A DNA stretch of 13,294 bases from Verrucomicrobia bacterium UBA3063 (lineage in GTDB: Bacteria; Verrucomicrobiota; Verrucomicrobiia; Methylacidiphilales; Verrucolacustridaceae), in the NCBI GenBank assembly GCA_002366885.1, contig DFCD01000144.1, forward strand, positions 1 to 13,294, given 5' to 3'. The position numbers were made by a program, and so were the translations under genes. The notes under the pieces are model-generated. The model was not told the origin of the DNA, did no database searches, and saw nothing but the letters and a program-made list of their open reading frames with translations. Each line of letters starts with the position of its first letter. The stretch's first letter is position 1. Shown here piece by piece: positions 1 through 7,480 of this stretch.

Positions 1-182
1 GAAAAAACACGGAGTTGACCGGCCCACTTTTTGCGGTCCGGAAGATTGCTGCCGACCTTAAGGATGTAGCGGCGGGGATCGCCCTTGCGGGTGGCCACGA
101 AGATGCGGCTGAGGAAGCCGGTGGATCCCGTCAGGGGCCGGACGAGAAAGCGGGAGGATCCCGGGGGCAGACGGGAGTTCAT
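1..182 (-). CDS. Partial N-terminus of a phosphotransferase-like (APH/ecdysteroid-kinase-like) protein
   Basis: An open frame starts at ATG 182-180 and runs leftward off the window; 60 complete residues are visible. The start overlaps the upstream protease stop as ATGA, which suggests one transcript and coupled translation. The visible part reads like the N-lobe of a kinase fold: a glycine/serine-rich loop with the core GSTGFLSRIFVAT (residues 19-31), then a strand ending in YILK (39-42). Lys42 would be the ATP-contacting lysine. A segment ending RVFS sits about where EcKinase/APH-like proteins have their (F)xRE helix. The frame is open throughout and follows directly on a gene, so it is very likely coding. 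The family call rests on a short stretch and is an inference; the substrate cannot be guessed. Confidence 0.6.
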   Translation of the reverse strand, partial: MNSRLPPGSSRFLVRPLTGSTGFLSRIFVATRKGDPRRYILKVGSNLPDRKKWAGQLRVF

Positions 183-1030
183 CCCCGGGGAATCTTCAGG
201 ACCTGGCCGGGCCGGATGACGGCGTTGGTGGGGAGCTGGTTGAGGGTGCGGAGCTGTTCGGGCGTGGCTTGAATCCCCCGGGTTTTCAGCTCCCGGCTGA
301 TCCCGGTGAGGGTATCGCCGGAGCGGACCGTATAGGTCCTAGCGGGGGCCGGGGGTGGCGTGGAAGTCACGGTGGAAGGGGGGGATCCGGAGCGGTTGGA
401 ACGGCGGAGCAGGGCGTGCAGTTTTTCGGAAGGGGTGGCGAAGTGGAGGCTCTGGCCCTCGGCAAGGAGGAAGGAGGCCACGCCCACGACGCGGCCCTGG
501 GTATCGAGCACCGGGGAGCCGCTGGATCCCGGGGAGATGGCGGCGCTGATCTGAAGGACCTCGCGTGTTTCCCCGGGAAGTTTTCTTCGGGCGGAGACGA
601 TTCCCTCGGTGAGGGTGCCTTCCAGGCCGAGTGGACTGCCGATGACGGCGATGCGCGTGCCGGCCTCGGCGGAGTTGGGGGGTGCCAGGGAGAGGTAGGG
701 GAGATCCTTGCCTTCCACCTGAAGGAGGGCGAGATCGTTGGCGGGATCGGAGGCGATGATTCGGGTCACGGGGAAAAGGCCGCCGTTTTCCGCCTTGGCG
801 AGGATGTGCTTTGCCCCGGTGACCACATGGTGGTTCGTGACGAGGAGACCGTCCGGGGAGACAAGGAAGCCGGTGCCGGAGCTCTTGACCTCGCCGTCCT
901 CGTCCTGGATGGCGAGGAGGTAGACGGCGGGGCGGGCCTGTTTGGCGAGGGCGCGCAGATCGGGGGCTTCCGAGGCGCCGAGGGGCAGGGAGGCCAGAAT
1001 CAGGCCGAGCCATCCGAGGCGGAGGATCAT
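179..1030 (-). CDS. Secreted trypsin-like (S1C/DegP-type) serine protease with C-terminal LysM domain
   Basis: This 283-residue protein begins with a probable signal peptide (residues 1-19, hydrophobic core LGWLGLILASL, small residues at the cleavage site), so it should act outside the cytoplasm. A chymotrypsin-fold protease domain follows (about 30-210). Its triad is readable: His68 in TNHHVV, Asp99 in DPANDLALL and Ser170 in SPGSSGSPV. A Pro/Ser/Thr-rich linker (about 214-230) leads to a LysM domain (232-281, opening YTVRSGDTLTGIS and closing RPGQVLKIP), expected to bind peptidoglycan or another GlcNAc polymer. HtrA/Deg proteases normally carry PDZ domains; none is visible here. A GGAGGG lies almost touching the ATG, an unusually short spacing, but no better start is seen. 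The role is probably cleavage of cell-envelope or secreted proteins while anchored to the wall; the substrate is unknown. Confidence 0.9.
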   Translation of the reverse strand: MILRLGWLGLILASLPLGASEAPDLRALAKQARPAVYLLAIQDEDGEVKSSGTGFLVSPDGLLVTNHHVVTGAKHILAKAENGGLFPVTRIIASDPANDLALLQVEGKDLPYLSLAPPNSAEAGTRIAVIGSPLGLEGTLTEGIVSARRKLPGETREVLQISAAISPGSSGSPVLDTQGRVVGVASFLLAEGQSLHFATPSEKLHALLRRSNRSGSPPSTVTSTPPPAPARTYTVRSGDTLTGISRELKTRGIQATPEQLRTLNQLPTNAVIRPGQVLKIPRG

Positions 1031-1107
1031 CCCTCCAATTAAGAGAAAAGCGGCGGGGTGGCGAGATTTCCTCCGTGGTTGCGGGGGATGGTGGAGAAGG
1101 GGATAAT
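1031..1107. promoter_or_regulatory. Divergent intergenic region between protease and AsmA-like genes
   Basis: The 77 bp gap lies between two genes transcribed away from each other, so promoters for both units are expected in or near it. I cannot pick out convincing -35/-10 boxes on either strand. What is visible is the protease ribosome site (1031-1036, minus strand) and the purine-rich ribosome site of the AsmA-like gene. The regulatory role is inferred from gene orientation alone. Confidence 0.35.
1093..1102 (+). promoter_or_regulatory. Ribosome binding site deciding the TTG start of the AsmA-like gene
   Basis: The purine run GGAGAAGGGG ends 5 bases before TTG at 1108. The open frame extends upstream to a GTG at 1075, but that codon has no comparable site in front of it. 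A further in-frame GTG at 1117 lies too far from the purine run. The protein from 1108 also begins cleanly with a short basic stretch before the membrane segment. Confidence 0.5.
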
Positions 1108-4100
1108 TTGTCCCGCGTGAAGTTCCGGAAATTTCTTGTTGGGCTCGGCAGCGTGGTGTTTGCCTCGATCGGAACGCTGCTGTTCCAGCCGACGGTCTTC
1201 TGCGGGATCACGATCCCGGTGGGGGCGAAACTGGCCGGTTGGAAAGTCAGGGCTGTTTCGGCCAAGCTGGTGCCGTCCGGGAGGCTGGAGATTGAGGGTT
1301 TGGAGGCTGTGGACAAGAGGAAGTCTCGGATTGCGATGGATTCAGCCAGGGTGGACTTTGATCCCTTGCGGTTGCTGACCGGCAGGCTGGAGATTCCTAG
1401 GGCGGATTTCCGGTTCTCGCTGGTCGACCTAGAATTGGCTCCGGCCAAGGCGGGGAAAGGAAAACGGGCCCCCGTGACCCTGCCGTTTTCCCTGCGGGAA
1501 GCGTCCGTGGAACTGGCCGAGGGGAGGTTGCGGACGGAAACCGGGGCGTGGATCGTGAAATCGGGGCAGGTTAAGGCCGAGGGTTGGGACGGCCGCACAC
1601 CGAAGGAGATACGCCTGCAGTTCGGTCGCTTGGACTGGAACGGGCCGGGCAAACAGGAGCTGGCGGCCACCATGCAGGCCACCGCGAGCAAGTCCAGGGC
1701 GCCTTCCGGTGAAGAGGTGTGGGATCTGAAGCTGACCACAGATGTCAACACGGTGGCGGATCTTCCTCCCTGGAATCTGGTTTCCCCCTGTCGGCTGACC
1801 CTGGAAGGAAAGGCCGCCTGCAATCAACGGGGGGAGTGGCGGATGGACGGCCTGGAGACGGTCTGGCAGGGCGTGGGGGGGATCCGATTGGCCGCCGAAA
1901 TCAGCGGAACTTACGCGTCCTCGGGCGATTGGACCGCCCGAGTCAATCTGGATCCTGCCGATCTGCAGCTCGCCGGGATTTTTCTTCAGCCTCGCGGAAT
2001 CCGGAACCTTGATGGAACGGCGGCCGGCACGGTGAAGCTGGCCGGGGGGCCGGGGAAGCCGCTGGGCGTGGGAATCGAGCTGAACGGGCAGGCCGTTCAG
2101 CTGGCGGCGGCTGGCGGGGCAATCTGGCCCGCCCAACCGGCAGCCTTGGGGATTTCCGCGAGGGGGGAGTGGCGAGGGGCGGAAAGGGTCCTGCGGATGG
2201 AGAGCCTTTCGGTCATCCTGGGCAGGGTGGGGCAACCGGAGGATTTCCAGCTGTCGTTGGATCGCCCCGCGGTTTTTCCGCTGGCGGGAAGTCCAAAAGC
2301 GGAGGCGGCGGAACCGGCCTCGCTGCAATGGGCGGCGAGGGGGCTGGAGTTGGCGGCGGTCGCCCCGATTTTCCTGAAACCGGAAGAACTGAAGGTGCAA
2401 GGCGGGAAGCTTTCCGCTTCCGGTCAGGCACGGATCGAGCTGGAAAAGGTCGGGCTGAGCGGGCGGGTGGAGAGCCGTGCCCTCACCGCCTCGGGGCGCT
2501 GGGTGCAGGGCAGCCTGACCCTCCAGGCTGCTTCGCTCGATTTCCAGGCACATCTGGAGAAGGGCACCAAGCTTCACCTGGAAAGCGGACAGCTGAAGGC
2601 TTCGTGGGAAGGCGGGGTGGCGGAGGATCTGGTGCTGACGGTCAAGGCGGAGTGGGACTGGGCGAGGCGAGAGGGATTTGTGGCGGGCGACCTGGGTACC
2701 GGGTTGGCTGGTCTGGGAAAGGCGTGGTCGGGGGCAAAATTCTGGCCTGCGGATGGCCAGGCCCAGGCTCATGTGGAGTTCTCCGGGAATCCCGCCCAAA
2801 AGGGGGCTGGGTTGGTTTCCGTCACCCTCAATGCGATGCGTTGGCCGGAGGAGAAGACCGGTTCCTGGGGCGCAAGGTTTTCATCCGATGTGCAGGTGGA
2901 GCAGGGCACCTGGAGCTTTCCGGAAATCGAATGGCAGGCCAACCAGGCGGGGGAACCGCTCCTGGAGGCCAAGGTCATGGCCCTGTGGAGACCGGCGGAG
3001 GATACGGGGCGGGTGAGGGTGGAACTGGCCCGGGCGGAATCCGCCTTCGTGGTTCCTTTGTTAAAAAACTTCACGCCGGAGTGGCAATGGAGGGAGGCAT
3101 CGGGGAAGGGGTCGTTTGAATTCACCCGGGAAAAGCGGCATGACCTCGTGAAGGCGGATCTCGATGCGTCGATCACGGTGGAGACGGGGACGCCGCAGCG
3201 GCCCCGACCGGTGGATTTTTCCTCCGTGAAAGGGGAGATCATGGCCTCCTGGCCATCCGGCACGGAAGGGGAGCTGGCGATCGAAAGTTTGGCGTTAGTG
3301 GCGAAGCGCCGGAATGGTGTGGAGGCGGTGCACGCCTCCCTCGATGCCCCTTTGCGGCTGGAAAAAGCCGGGCCCGGAGAGTGGAAGCCTGCGGGAAAGC
3401 AGGACTGCTCGGGGGTGATCGAGTTTGCCGGCTGGCCGATGGGAATCCTGACCCCGCTTTTTCTTTCCGAGGTTAGCGAAAGCTCGGTGGGTGGAACCCT
3501 GTCCGGTTTTCTACGGGTGCGGGGGGATCCCAAGGCGGAAAAACTCTCGGCACGGCTGGAGCTGGCCAGTCCCGATTTCTCCGTGGACCTTCCGCAATTC
3601 CGGCTTCCGGAAAACCAGGCAAATCTCCAGGCGCAGATCTCCCTGGGGAACGGCCGGAGTTTTTCCCTGGAAAAGGTTTTGCTGACATCCCGCGAGGGCG
3701 GGGTGACCTGGGTGAATTTTTCGGCAGAGAAAGTTCCCGGTGCGGAATTGTCGATTTTGGGAAGCGTGGACCTGCAGATTCTGGGGAGCCATCTCCCCCG
3801 CGTGGGGGCCTGGGTCTCCTCGGGAAAGCTGACCTTGGATGCCAAAACCTCCGAGCCCAAGGATGGTGTCCGTTCCGTGACTTTCCTGGCGGAGGGGGAG
3901 AACCTCGCCCCGCAGATTCCCGGAACCGGACCGCTTGGCGGACTGGGGGCCCGGGCGCAGGGAAAACTGGATTGGGGCAAAGGAGGCCTGCTTGCCTGCG
4001 AGAATGTCGATCTCCTGGTCAGCGGGCCCCAGGGAAACCTGCAGATTCTGCAGATGGATTATCGGAAGGAGGCCGCGCTGTCCTGGGAGTCCGCCCGCGT

Positions 4101-5409
4101 GTCCTCAGGGTGGGCGGCGGTGCTGGTGAAGCCCTGGATCTCGCCGAACGAGTGGTTGGGCGGCGACCTGGTGGCCGGACCCGGTTTTTGGGAGCCAGCC
4201 GACCACGGTTCTTCCGGGCAACTCGATCTCTCCCTGGTGGGGGTCCGAATTAACCGGCCGGAAGGTGCGGCGCTTTCCGTCCGCGGGGTGGGGGATTGGG
4301 AATTCGACAAGCGCACGGGGGTTCTGGTGGTGAAGGACGCATCCCTTCATTTTCCCGTGGCTGCCGATCAGCCTGCCGAGATTTCCATGCTCGAGGCCGG
4401 GCCCGGCCTTTTCCGGGCAAAGATCGAGGGCGGTGTGGCGGATATGAGGGGTTTTTTGCGGCAGTGGCAGGGGTGGAAGACGACTTCCCCGGATTCCCGG
4501 TCGGCAGAGGCTGTTCCCCGGGTGGATATTTCGGCAAAGCTGGATGGGCTGGTGTTCGCCGAGGCCAACGTGGGGCCGGTCAAAATTTCCCGCTTCCGGT
4601 ACGGGCCGGAAGGCCTTCTCCTGGAGCCTTCCTCGGTGGAGGTTCAGGGGGGACTGATCCGTGGATCCGTGCTCCAGACAAGCGGTGGGGATGCTTCCTG
4701 GCAGACCCGCCTGTATGTCAAAAAATTTCCCGTGGGGCCGATTCTTGGATCGATGATCGAGGACGCACGGGGGCCGGTGGGAGGGTGGTTGGACCTGGAT
4801 TTTTCCGGCCAGGCCTCGGGGACAAAAAAGGAAGATCTGCAAAAATCGCTGGCGGGGCAGGGGGCCTTCCGGATTTACCAGGCCCAGCTGGAAAACCTTC
4901 CCGCCATTGCCAAGGCGTTGCGTGCGGCCGGCCAATTCCTTGGCTCCGACTTCATCGCATCCAGCAAAATCAACGATCTGGCGGGGAAATTCGCGGTGAC
5001 GGGACCGAGGATCAAGGTGGAGGATTTGCAGGTATCCGGCACGGCGCTGGCCGCCGGGATGCATGGTTGGCTGGACTGGGTCAGTCAGGCGATCGATTTC
5101 CGGGTCAACCTGGCCCTGACCCGCGAGGCCATCCAAAGCAGCGGGCAATTGCAGTCGGTGATGACCCAGCTGATCGGCGCGAACACCGATTATTACACGA
5201 AAATCCCGGGATCGGCTTCGATCACCGGGACCCTGTCCGATCCCAAAGTGCAGATGGATGTGGCCGCGATGCTGGCGGAGGGAGGGTTTAATCTTCTCCT
5301 GAACACTCCCAGCGGCGTTCTCCAAGGGGCCGATGGGGCAACCGGGGGATTGACCGCTCCGGTGACCGCCCCGCTCCAGGGCTTTTTTAACCTTTTGCGG
5401 GGGAATTGA
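1108..5409 (+). CDS. Giant AsmA/TamB-like envelope protein (AsmA-like C-terminal region)
   Basis: The product is 1433 residues from TTG 1108 (1444 from GTG 1075). It starts with a short basic stretch and one hydrophobic segment (about residues 7-27, core FLVGLGSVVFASIGTLLF), an N-terminal membrane anchor. Nearly all the rest is a long series of alternating beta-strand-like stretches with few cysteines, typical of the repeating beta-groove of AsmA-like proteins. The last 200 residues (about 1245-1400) resemble the AsmA-like C-terminal region: GQGAFRIYQAQLENLP, then a VTGPRIKVEDLQVSGTAL segment and GSASITGTLSDPKV. Relatives TamB, YhdP and YdbH of E. coli bridge the inner and outer membranes and help move phospholipids. 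A similar periplasmic role is inferred here. Its length is at or above the E. coli family members. It may be cotranscribed with yicC, 37 bp downstream. Family call fairly sure; exact subfamily not. Confidence 0.8.
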   Translation: MSRVKFRKFLVGLGSVVFASIGTLLFQPTVFCGITIPVGAKLAGWKVRAVSAKLVPSGRLEIEGLEAVDKRKSRIAMDSARVDFDPLRLLTGRLEIPRADFRFSLVDLELAPAKAGKGKRAPVTLPFSLREASVELAEGRLRTETGAWIVKSGQVKAEGWDGRTPKEIRLQFGRLDWNGPGKQELAATMQATASKSRAPSGEEVWDLKLTTDVNTVADLPPWNLVSPCRLTLEGKAACNQRGEWRMDGLETVWQGVGGIRLAAEISGTYASSGDWTARVNLDPADLQLAGIFLQPRGIRNLDGTAAGTVKLAGGPGKPLGVGIELNGQAVQLAAAGGAIWPAQPAALGISARGEWRGAERVLRMESLSVILGRVGQPEDFQLSLDRPAVFPLAGSPKAEAAEPASLQWAARGLELAAVAPIFLKPEELKVQGGKLSASGQARIELEKVGLSGRVESRALTASGRWVQGSLTLQAASLDFQAHLEKGTKLHLESGQLKASWEGGVAEDLVLTVKAEWDWARREGFVAGDLGTGLAGLGKAWSGAKFWPADGQAQAHVEFSGNPAQKGAGLVSVTLNAMRWPEEKTGSWGARFSSDVQVEQGTWSFPEIEWQANQAGEPLLEAKVMALWRPAEDTGRVRVELARAESAFVVPLLKNFTPEWQWREASGKGSFEFTREKRHDLVKADLDASITVETGTPQRPRPVDFSSVKGEIMASWPSGTEGELAIESLALVAKRRNGVEAVHASLDAPLRLEKAGPGEWKPAGKQDCSGVIEFAGWPMGILTPLFLSEVSESSVGGTLSGFLRVRGDPKAEKLSARLELASPDFSVDLPQFRLPENQANLQAQISLGNGRSFSLEKVLLTSREGGVTWVNFSAEKVPGAELSILGSVDLQILGSHLPRVGAWVSSGKLTLDAKTSEPKDGVRSVTFLAEGENLAPQIPGTGPLGGLGARAQGKLDWGKGGLLACENVDLLVSGPQGNLQILQMDYRKEAALSWESARVSSGWAAVLVKPWISPNEWLGGDLVAGPGFWEPADHGSSGQLDLSLVGVRINRPEGAALSVRGVGDWEFDKRTGVLVVKDASLHFPVAADQPAEISMLEAGPGLFRAKIEGGVADMRGFLRQWQGWKTTSPDSRSAEAVPRVDISAKLDGLVFAEANVGPVKISRFRYGPEGLLLEPSSVEVQGGLIRGSVLQTSGGDASWQTRLYVKKFPVGPILGSMIEDARGPVGGWLDLDFSGQASGTKKEDLQKSLAGQGAFRIYQAQLENLPAIAKALRAAGQFLGSDFIASSKINDLAGKFAVTGPRIKVEDLQVSGTALAAGMHGWLDWVSQAIDFRVNLALTREAIQSSGQLQSVMTQLIGANTDYYTKIPGSASITGTLSDPKVQMDVAAMLAEGGFNLLLNTPSGVLQGADGATGGLTAPVTAPLQGFFNLLRGN

Positions 5410-5446
5410 GTTTTGAGTCGCGGGATGTTTTCCTTAGGATTTCCCG

Positions 5447-6322
5447 ATGCGTAGCATGACCGGCTTTGGCTCCTCCCGGGTGTCGACCTCCCATGCCGGC
5501 TTCCGGGTGGAGGCTTCCTCGGTGAACAAGCGTGGCTTGGAGGTGATTGTTTTTCTTCCCGGCGATCTTGCCCGGTTGGAACGGGAGATCCGGGAGGAGG
5601 TCGCCTCCCAGTTGACCCGGGGCAAGGTGACGGTGGCCGTGCAGGCGGAGGTCGCCTCTTCCCGGAATGGGCGAAGTCTCGACCTGAAAAAGGCGGCGCT
5701 CTACGCCTCCCAGCTGCGCGCCGCCGGCAAGAAGCTCGGGGTGCAGGGTGGACCGTCCTGGTCCGATCTGCTTGGGTTGCCCGGAGTTGTTTCCACGCAG
5801 TCCCACCCGCTTACGCCCAAGGACGACCGGAAGATCCTCGCCGGGGTACGCTCCGCCCTGGCCAAGATGGTTTTCAGCCGGGAACGGGAAGGGGGGCATA
5901 TGGTCCGTTCCCTGAAGCAGCACCTGAACCGGATGGAATCGGTCCGCATGAGGATGGAAAAGGCGGCGGCAGCCATGCGGAAAAACCAGGGGGATCGGCT
6001 GCGGGCCCGTCTACAGGAGCTGGCCAACGAGGCCGGGGTGGAGCTGGATGCGGAGCGGCTTTTCAAGGAGGTGTCCTCCGCCGCCGACCGCGGTGACATC
6101 ACCGAGGAGATCAGCCGGATCCGTGCCCATCTGAGCGAAGCGTCCGGCTTGACGGGTAAACGCGCTCCGGGGGGAAGAACCCTTGAGTTCCTCATCCAGG
6201 AGCTGATGAGGGAGGCGAACACGGTGGGTTCCAAATCAGGGGAGATGGAGCTGACCCGATTGGCGATTGAGTTTAAATCGGAGCTGGAGAAGCTGCGGGA
6301 ACAGGCGGCGAATCTTGAATAA
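5447..6322 (+). CDS. yicC: YicC family endoribonuclease
   Basis: The 291-residue protein opens with the family signature MRSMTGFG and has the N-terminal YicC-like domain (about 2-160). A charged helical stretch (about 165-200) leads to the DUF1732-type C-terminal domain. That domain shows RGDITEEISRIRAHL and the closing FLIQELMREANTVGSKS segment, ending in the usual REQ...NLE tail. E. coli YicC is described as an endoribonuclease involved in small-RNA turnover; that role is transferred by homology. The length matches the family. AGGA at 5436-5439, seven bases before the ATG, supports the start. YicC next to guanylate kinase is a widely conserved arrangement. The stop codon lies inside the start region of gmk, so translation of the two is probably coupled. 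Confidence 0.95.
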   Translation: MRSMTGFGSSRVSTSHAGFRVEASSVNKRGLEVIVFLPGDLARLEREIREEVASQLTRGKVTVAVQAEVASSRNGRSLDLKKAALYASQLRAAGKKLGVQGGPSWSDLLGLPGVVSTQSHPLTPKDDRKILAGVRSALAKMVFSREREGGHMVRSLKQHLNRMESVRMRMEKAAAAMRKNQGDRLRARLQELANEAGVELDAERLFKEVSSAADRGDITEEISRIRAHLSEASGLTGKRAPGGRTLEFLIQELMREANTVGSKSGEMELTRLAIEFKSELEKLREQAANLE

Positions 6323-6929
6323 TTTCACCCGTTCCGGAATTTTGTTTGTGGTTTCGGCTCCCTCCGGGACCGGCAAGACCACCCTTTGCAGCAATGTTCG
6401 GCAGACGCCGGACCTGGTTTACTCGATCAGCTGCACAACCCGTCCGATCCGGAAGAGTGAGAAGAACGGTGTGGATTACTTTTTCCTCCCCCGGGCGGAG
6501 TTTGAAAAACGCGTCCAGGCGGGCGACATGCTCGAGCATGCCGATGTTTACGGGCACTACTACGGGACACCCAAGGGGCCGATTTTGGAGCATCTGGCGG
6601 CCGGCCGGGATGTGCTGCTCGACATCGACGTGCAGGGGGCCCGGCAGATCCGGGAATCCAGGGACCCCAAGATCCGGGAGGCCCTGGCCGACATTTTCAT
6701 CATGCCGCCGGACCTGGAAGAGTTGCGGCGCCGGCTGGAGGGTCGCGGGACGGAGACCGCCGCCCAGATTGACAAGCGGATCCATGCGGCGATTGCCGAG
6801 ATGGCGGACTGGAAACATTACCGGTACACGATCCTGAGCAGCTCGATGGAAGAGGATCTGATCAAATTCCGCGCCATCATCCGGGCGGAGCGCTACCTGA
6901 GCCGGCGGCTCAACCTCCACCGTGGCTGA
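6315..6929 (+). CDS. gmk: Guanylate kinase
   Basis: The enzyme phosphorylates GMP (and dGMP) to GDP with ATP in the cytoplasm, an essential step in purine nucleotide supply. From the TTG at 6315 it has 204 residues, close to E. coli Gmk (207). The P-loop is SAPSGTGKTT (14-23). GMP-binding segments are visible as SCTTRPIRKSEKNGVDYFF and later LEHADVYGHYYGTPKG. VLLDIDVQGARQIR carries the conserved DVQGA strand. The frame stays open back to a TTG at 6267, but that would add a non-homologous leader inside yicC. TTG 6315 gives the usual short lead-in before the first strand. It overlaps the yicC end by 8 bases and has only a weak purine stretch upstream, so coupling to yicC translation is likely. 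Confidence 0.95.
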   Translation: MNNFTRSGILFVVSAPSGTGKTTLCSNVRQTPDLVYSISCTTRPIRKSEKNGVDYFFLPRAEFEKRVQAGDMLEHADVYGHYYGTPKGPILEHLAAGRDVLLDIDVQGARQIRESRDPKIREALADIFIMPPDLEELRRRLEGRGTETAAQIDKRIHAAIAEMADWKHYRYTILSSSMEEDLIKFRAIIRAERYLSRRLNLHRG

Positions 6930-7479
6930 GAAGAAAAATATCCGGATCGTGCTGGGGGTGACCGGTTCGATTGCCGCGTTCCGGGCGGCGGATCTGGCCA
7001 GCGCGATGGTCAAGGAGGGTTGGGAAGTGCATGCCGTCCTCACGGCGGACGGGGCGCGTTTTTTGCCGGCTTTGACGCTGGCGGCGCTGACCCATCGGCC
7101 GGTGCACACTTCGCTTTGGGAGGAAGGGGAAGGGGGAAGGATGTCTCACTTGGACCTGGCCCAGGCGGCGGATGCCGTGGTGGTTGCTCCGGCGAGTGCC
7201 GATTTCCTCGCCCGGACCGCGCACGGCTTTGCGGGCGATGTGCTCGGGGCGGTGTTGCTGGCCACGCGCGCCCCCCTGGTCCTTGCCCCGGCCATGAACA
7301 CGAAGATGTGGACCCATCCGGCGACCCGGGAAAATGTGAAAATCCTTTCGGCACGGGGTGTCCGGTGGGTGGGACCGGCCGAAGGCCGGTTGGCCTGCGG
7401 GGCGGAGGGGCCCGGGCGGCTCGCACCCTCCGAGGAGATACTCCAAGAGGTGAAGGCGGTCCTGAAAAAGGGCAAATAG
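6922..7479 (+). CDS. coaC: Phosphopantothenoylcysteine decarboxylase, stand-alone (CoaC)
   Basis: This FMN-dependent enzyme decarboxylates 4'-phospho-N-pantothenoylcysteine to 4'-phosphopantetheine in coenzyme A synthesis. The 185-residue protein is one HFCD flavoprotein domain. The FMN-binding start is GVTGSIAAFRAADL (12-25). His76 in MSHLDL, the PAMNTKMW motif with Asn126, and Cys159 in the substrate flap (RLACGAEGPGRLAP) correspond to the known Dfp active-site residues, so the enzyme looks functional. Most bacteria have a bifunctional CoaBC of about 400 residues. Here the gene stops after the decarboxylase, and no ligase (CoaB) follows. The GTG start overlaps the gmk stop by 8 bases with no Shine-Dalgarno, indicating translational coupling. 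A related flavoprotein decarboxylase is conceivable, but the Asn and Cys motifs favour CoaC. Confidence 0.88.
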   Translation: MAEKKNIRIVLGVTGSIAAFRAADLASAMVKEGWEVHAVLTADGARFLPALTLAALTHRPVHTSLWEEGEGGRMSHLDLAQAADAVVVAPASADFLARTAHGFAGDVLGAVLLATRAPLVLAPAMNTKMWTHPATRENVKILSARGVRWVGPAEGRLACGAEGPGRLAPSEEILQEVKAVLKKGK

Positions 7480-7480
7480 G

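Noticed and set aside
1075..1107. Longer AsmA-like protein starting at GTG 1075
   Set aside because: No ribosome site before this GTG, and the extra 11 residues are Gly/Asp/Glu-rich ahead of the membrane anchor. TTG 1108 has a better-placed purine run. The longer form is not ruled out.
339..1823. Long minus-strand open frame of 494 codons across the protease and AsmA-like genes
   Set aside because: It overlaps two well-supported genes, its product is rich in Arg, Pro and Ser with no recognisable motif, and it is the usual antisense shadow of high-GC coding DNA. The same holds for the other long antisense frames (1429-2799, 2769-3980, 4105-5325, 7040-8728, 10124-11452, 11459-12391).
2169..3119. 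Plus-strand frame of 316 codons within the AsmA-like gene
   Set aside because: Glycine-, arginine- and alanine-rich low-complexity product in an alternate frame of a continuous long gene; no motif. The parent frame is uninterrupted, so no frameshift is implied.
6267..6314. Longer Gmk from TTG 6267
   Set aside because: It would add 16 residues encoded inside the conserved end of yicC, with no match to guanylate kinases; TTG 6315 gives the normal length.
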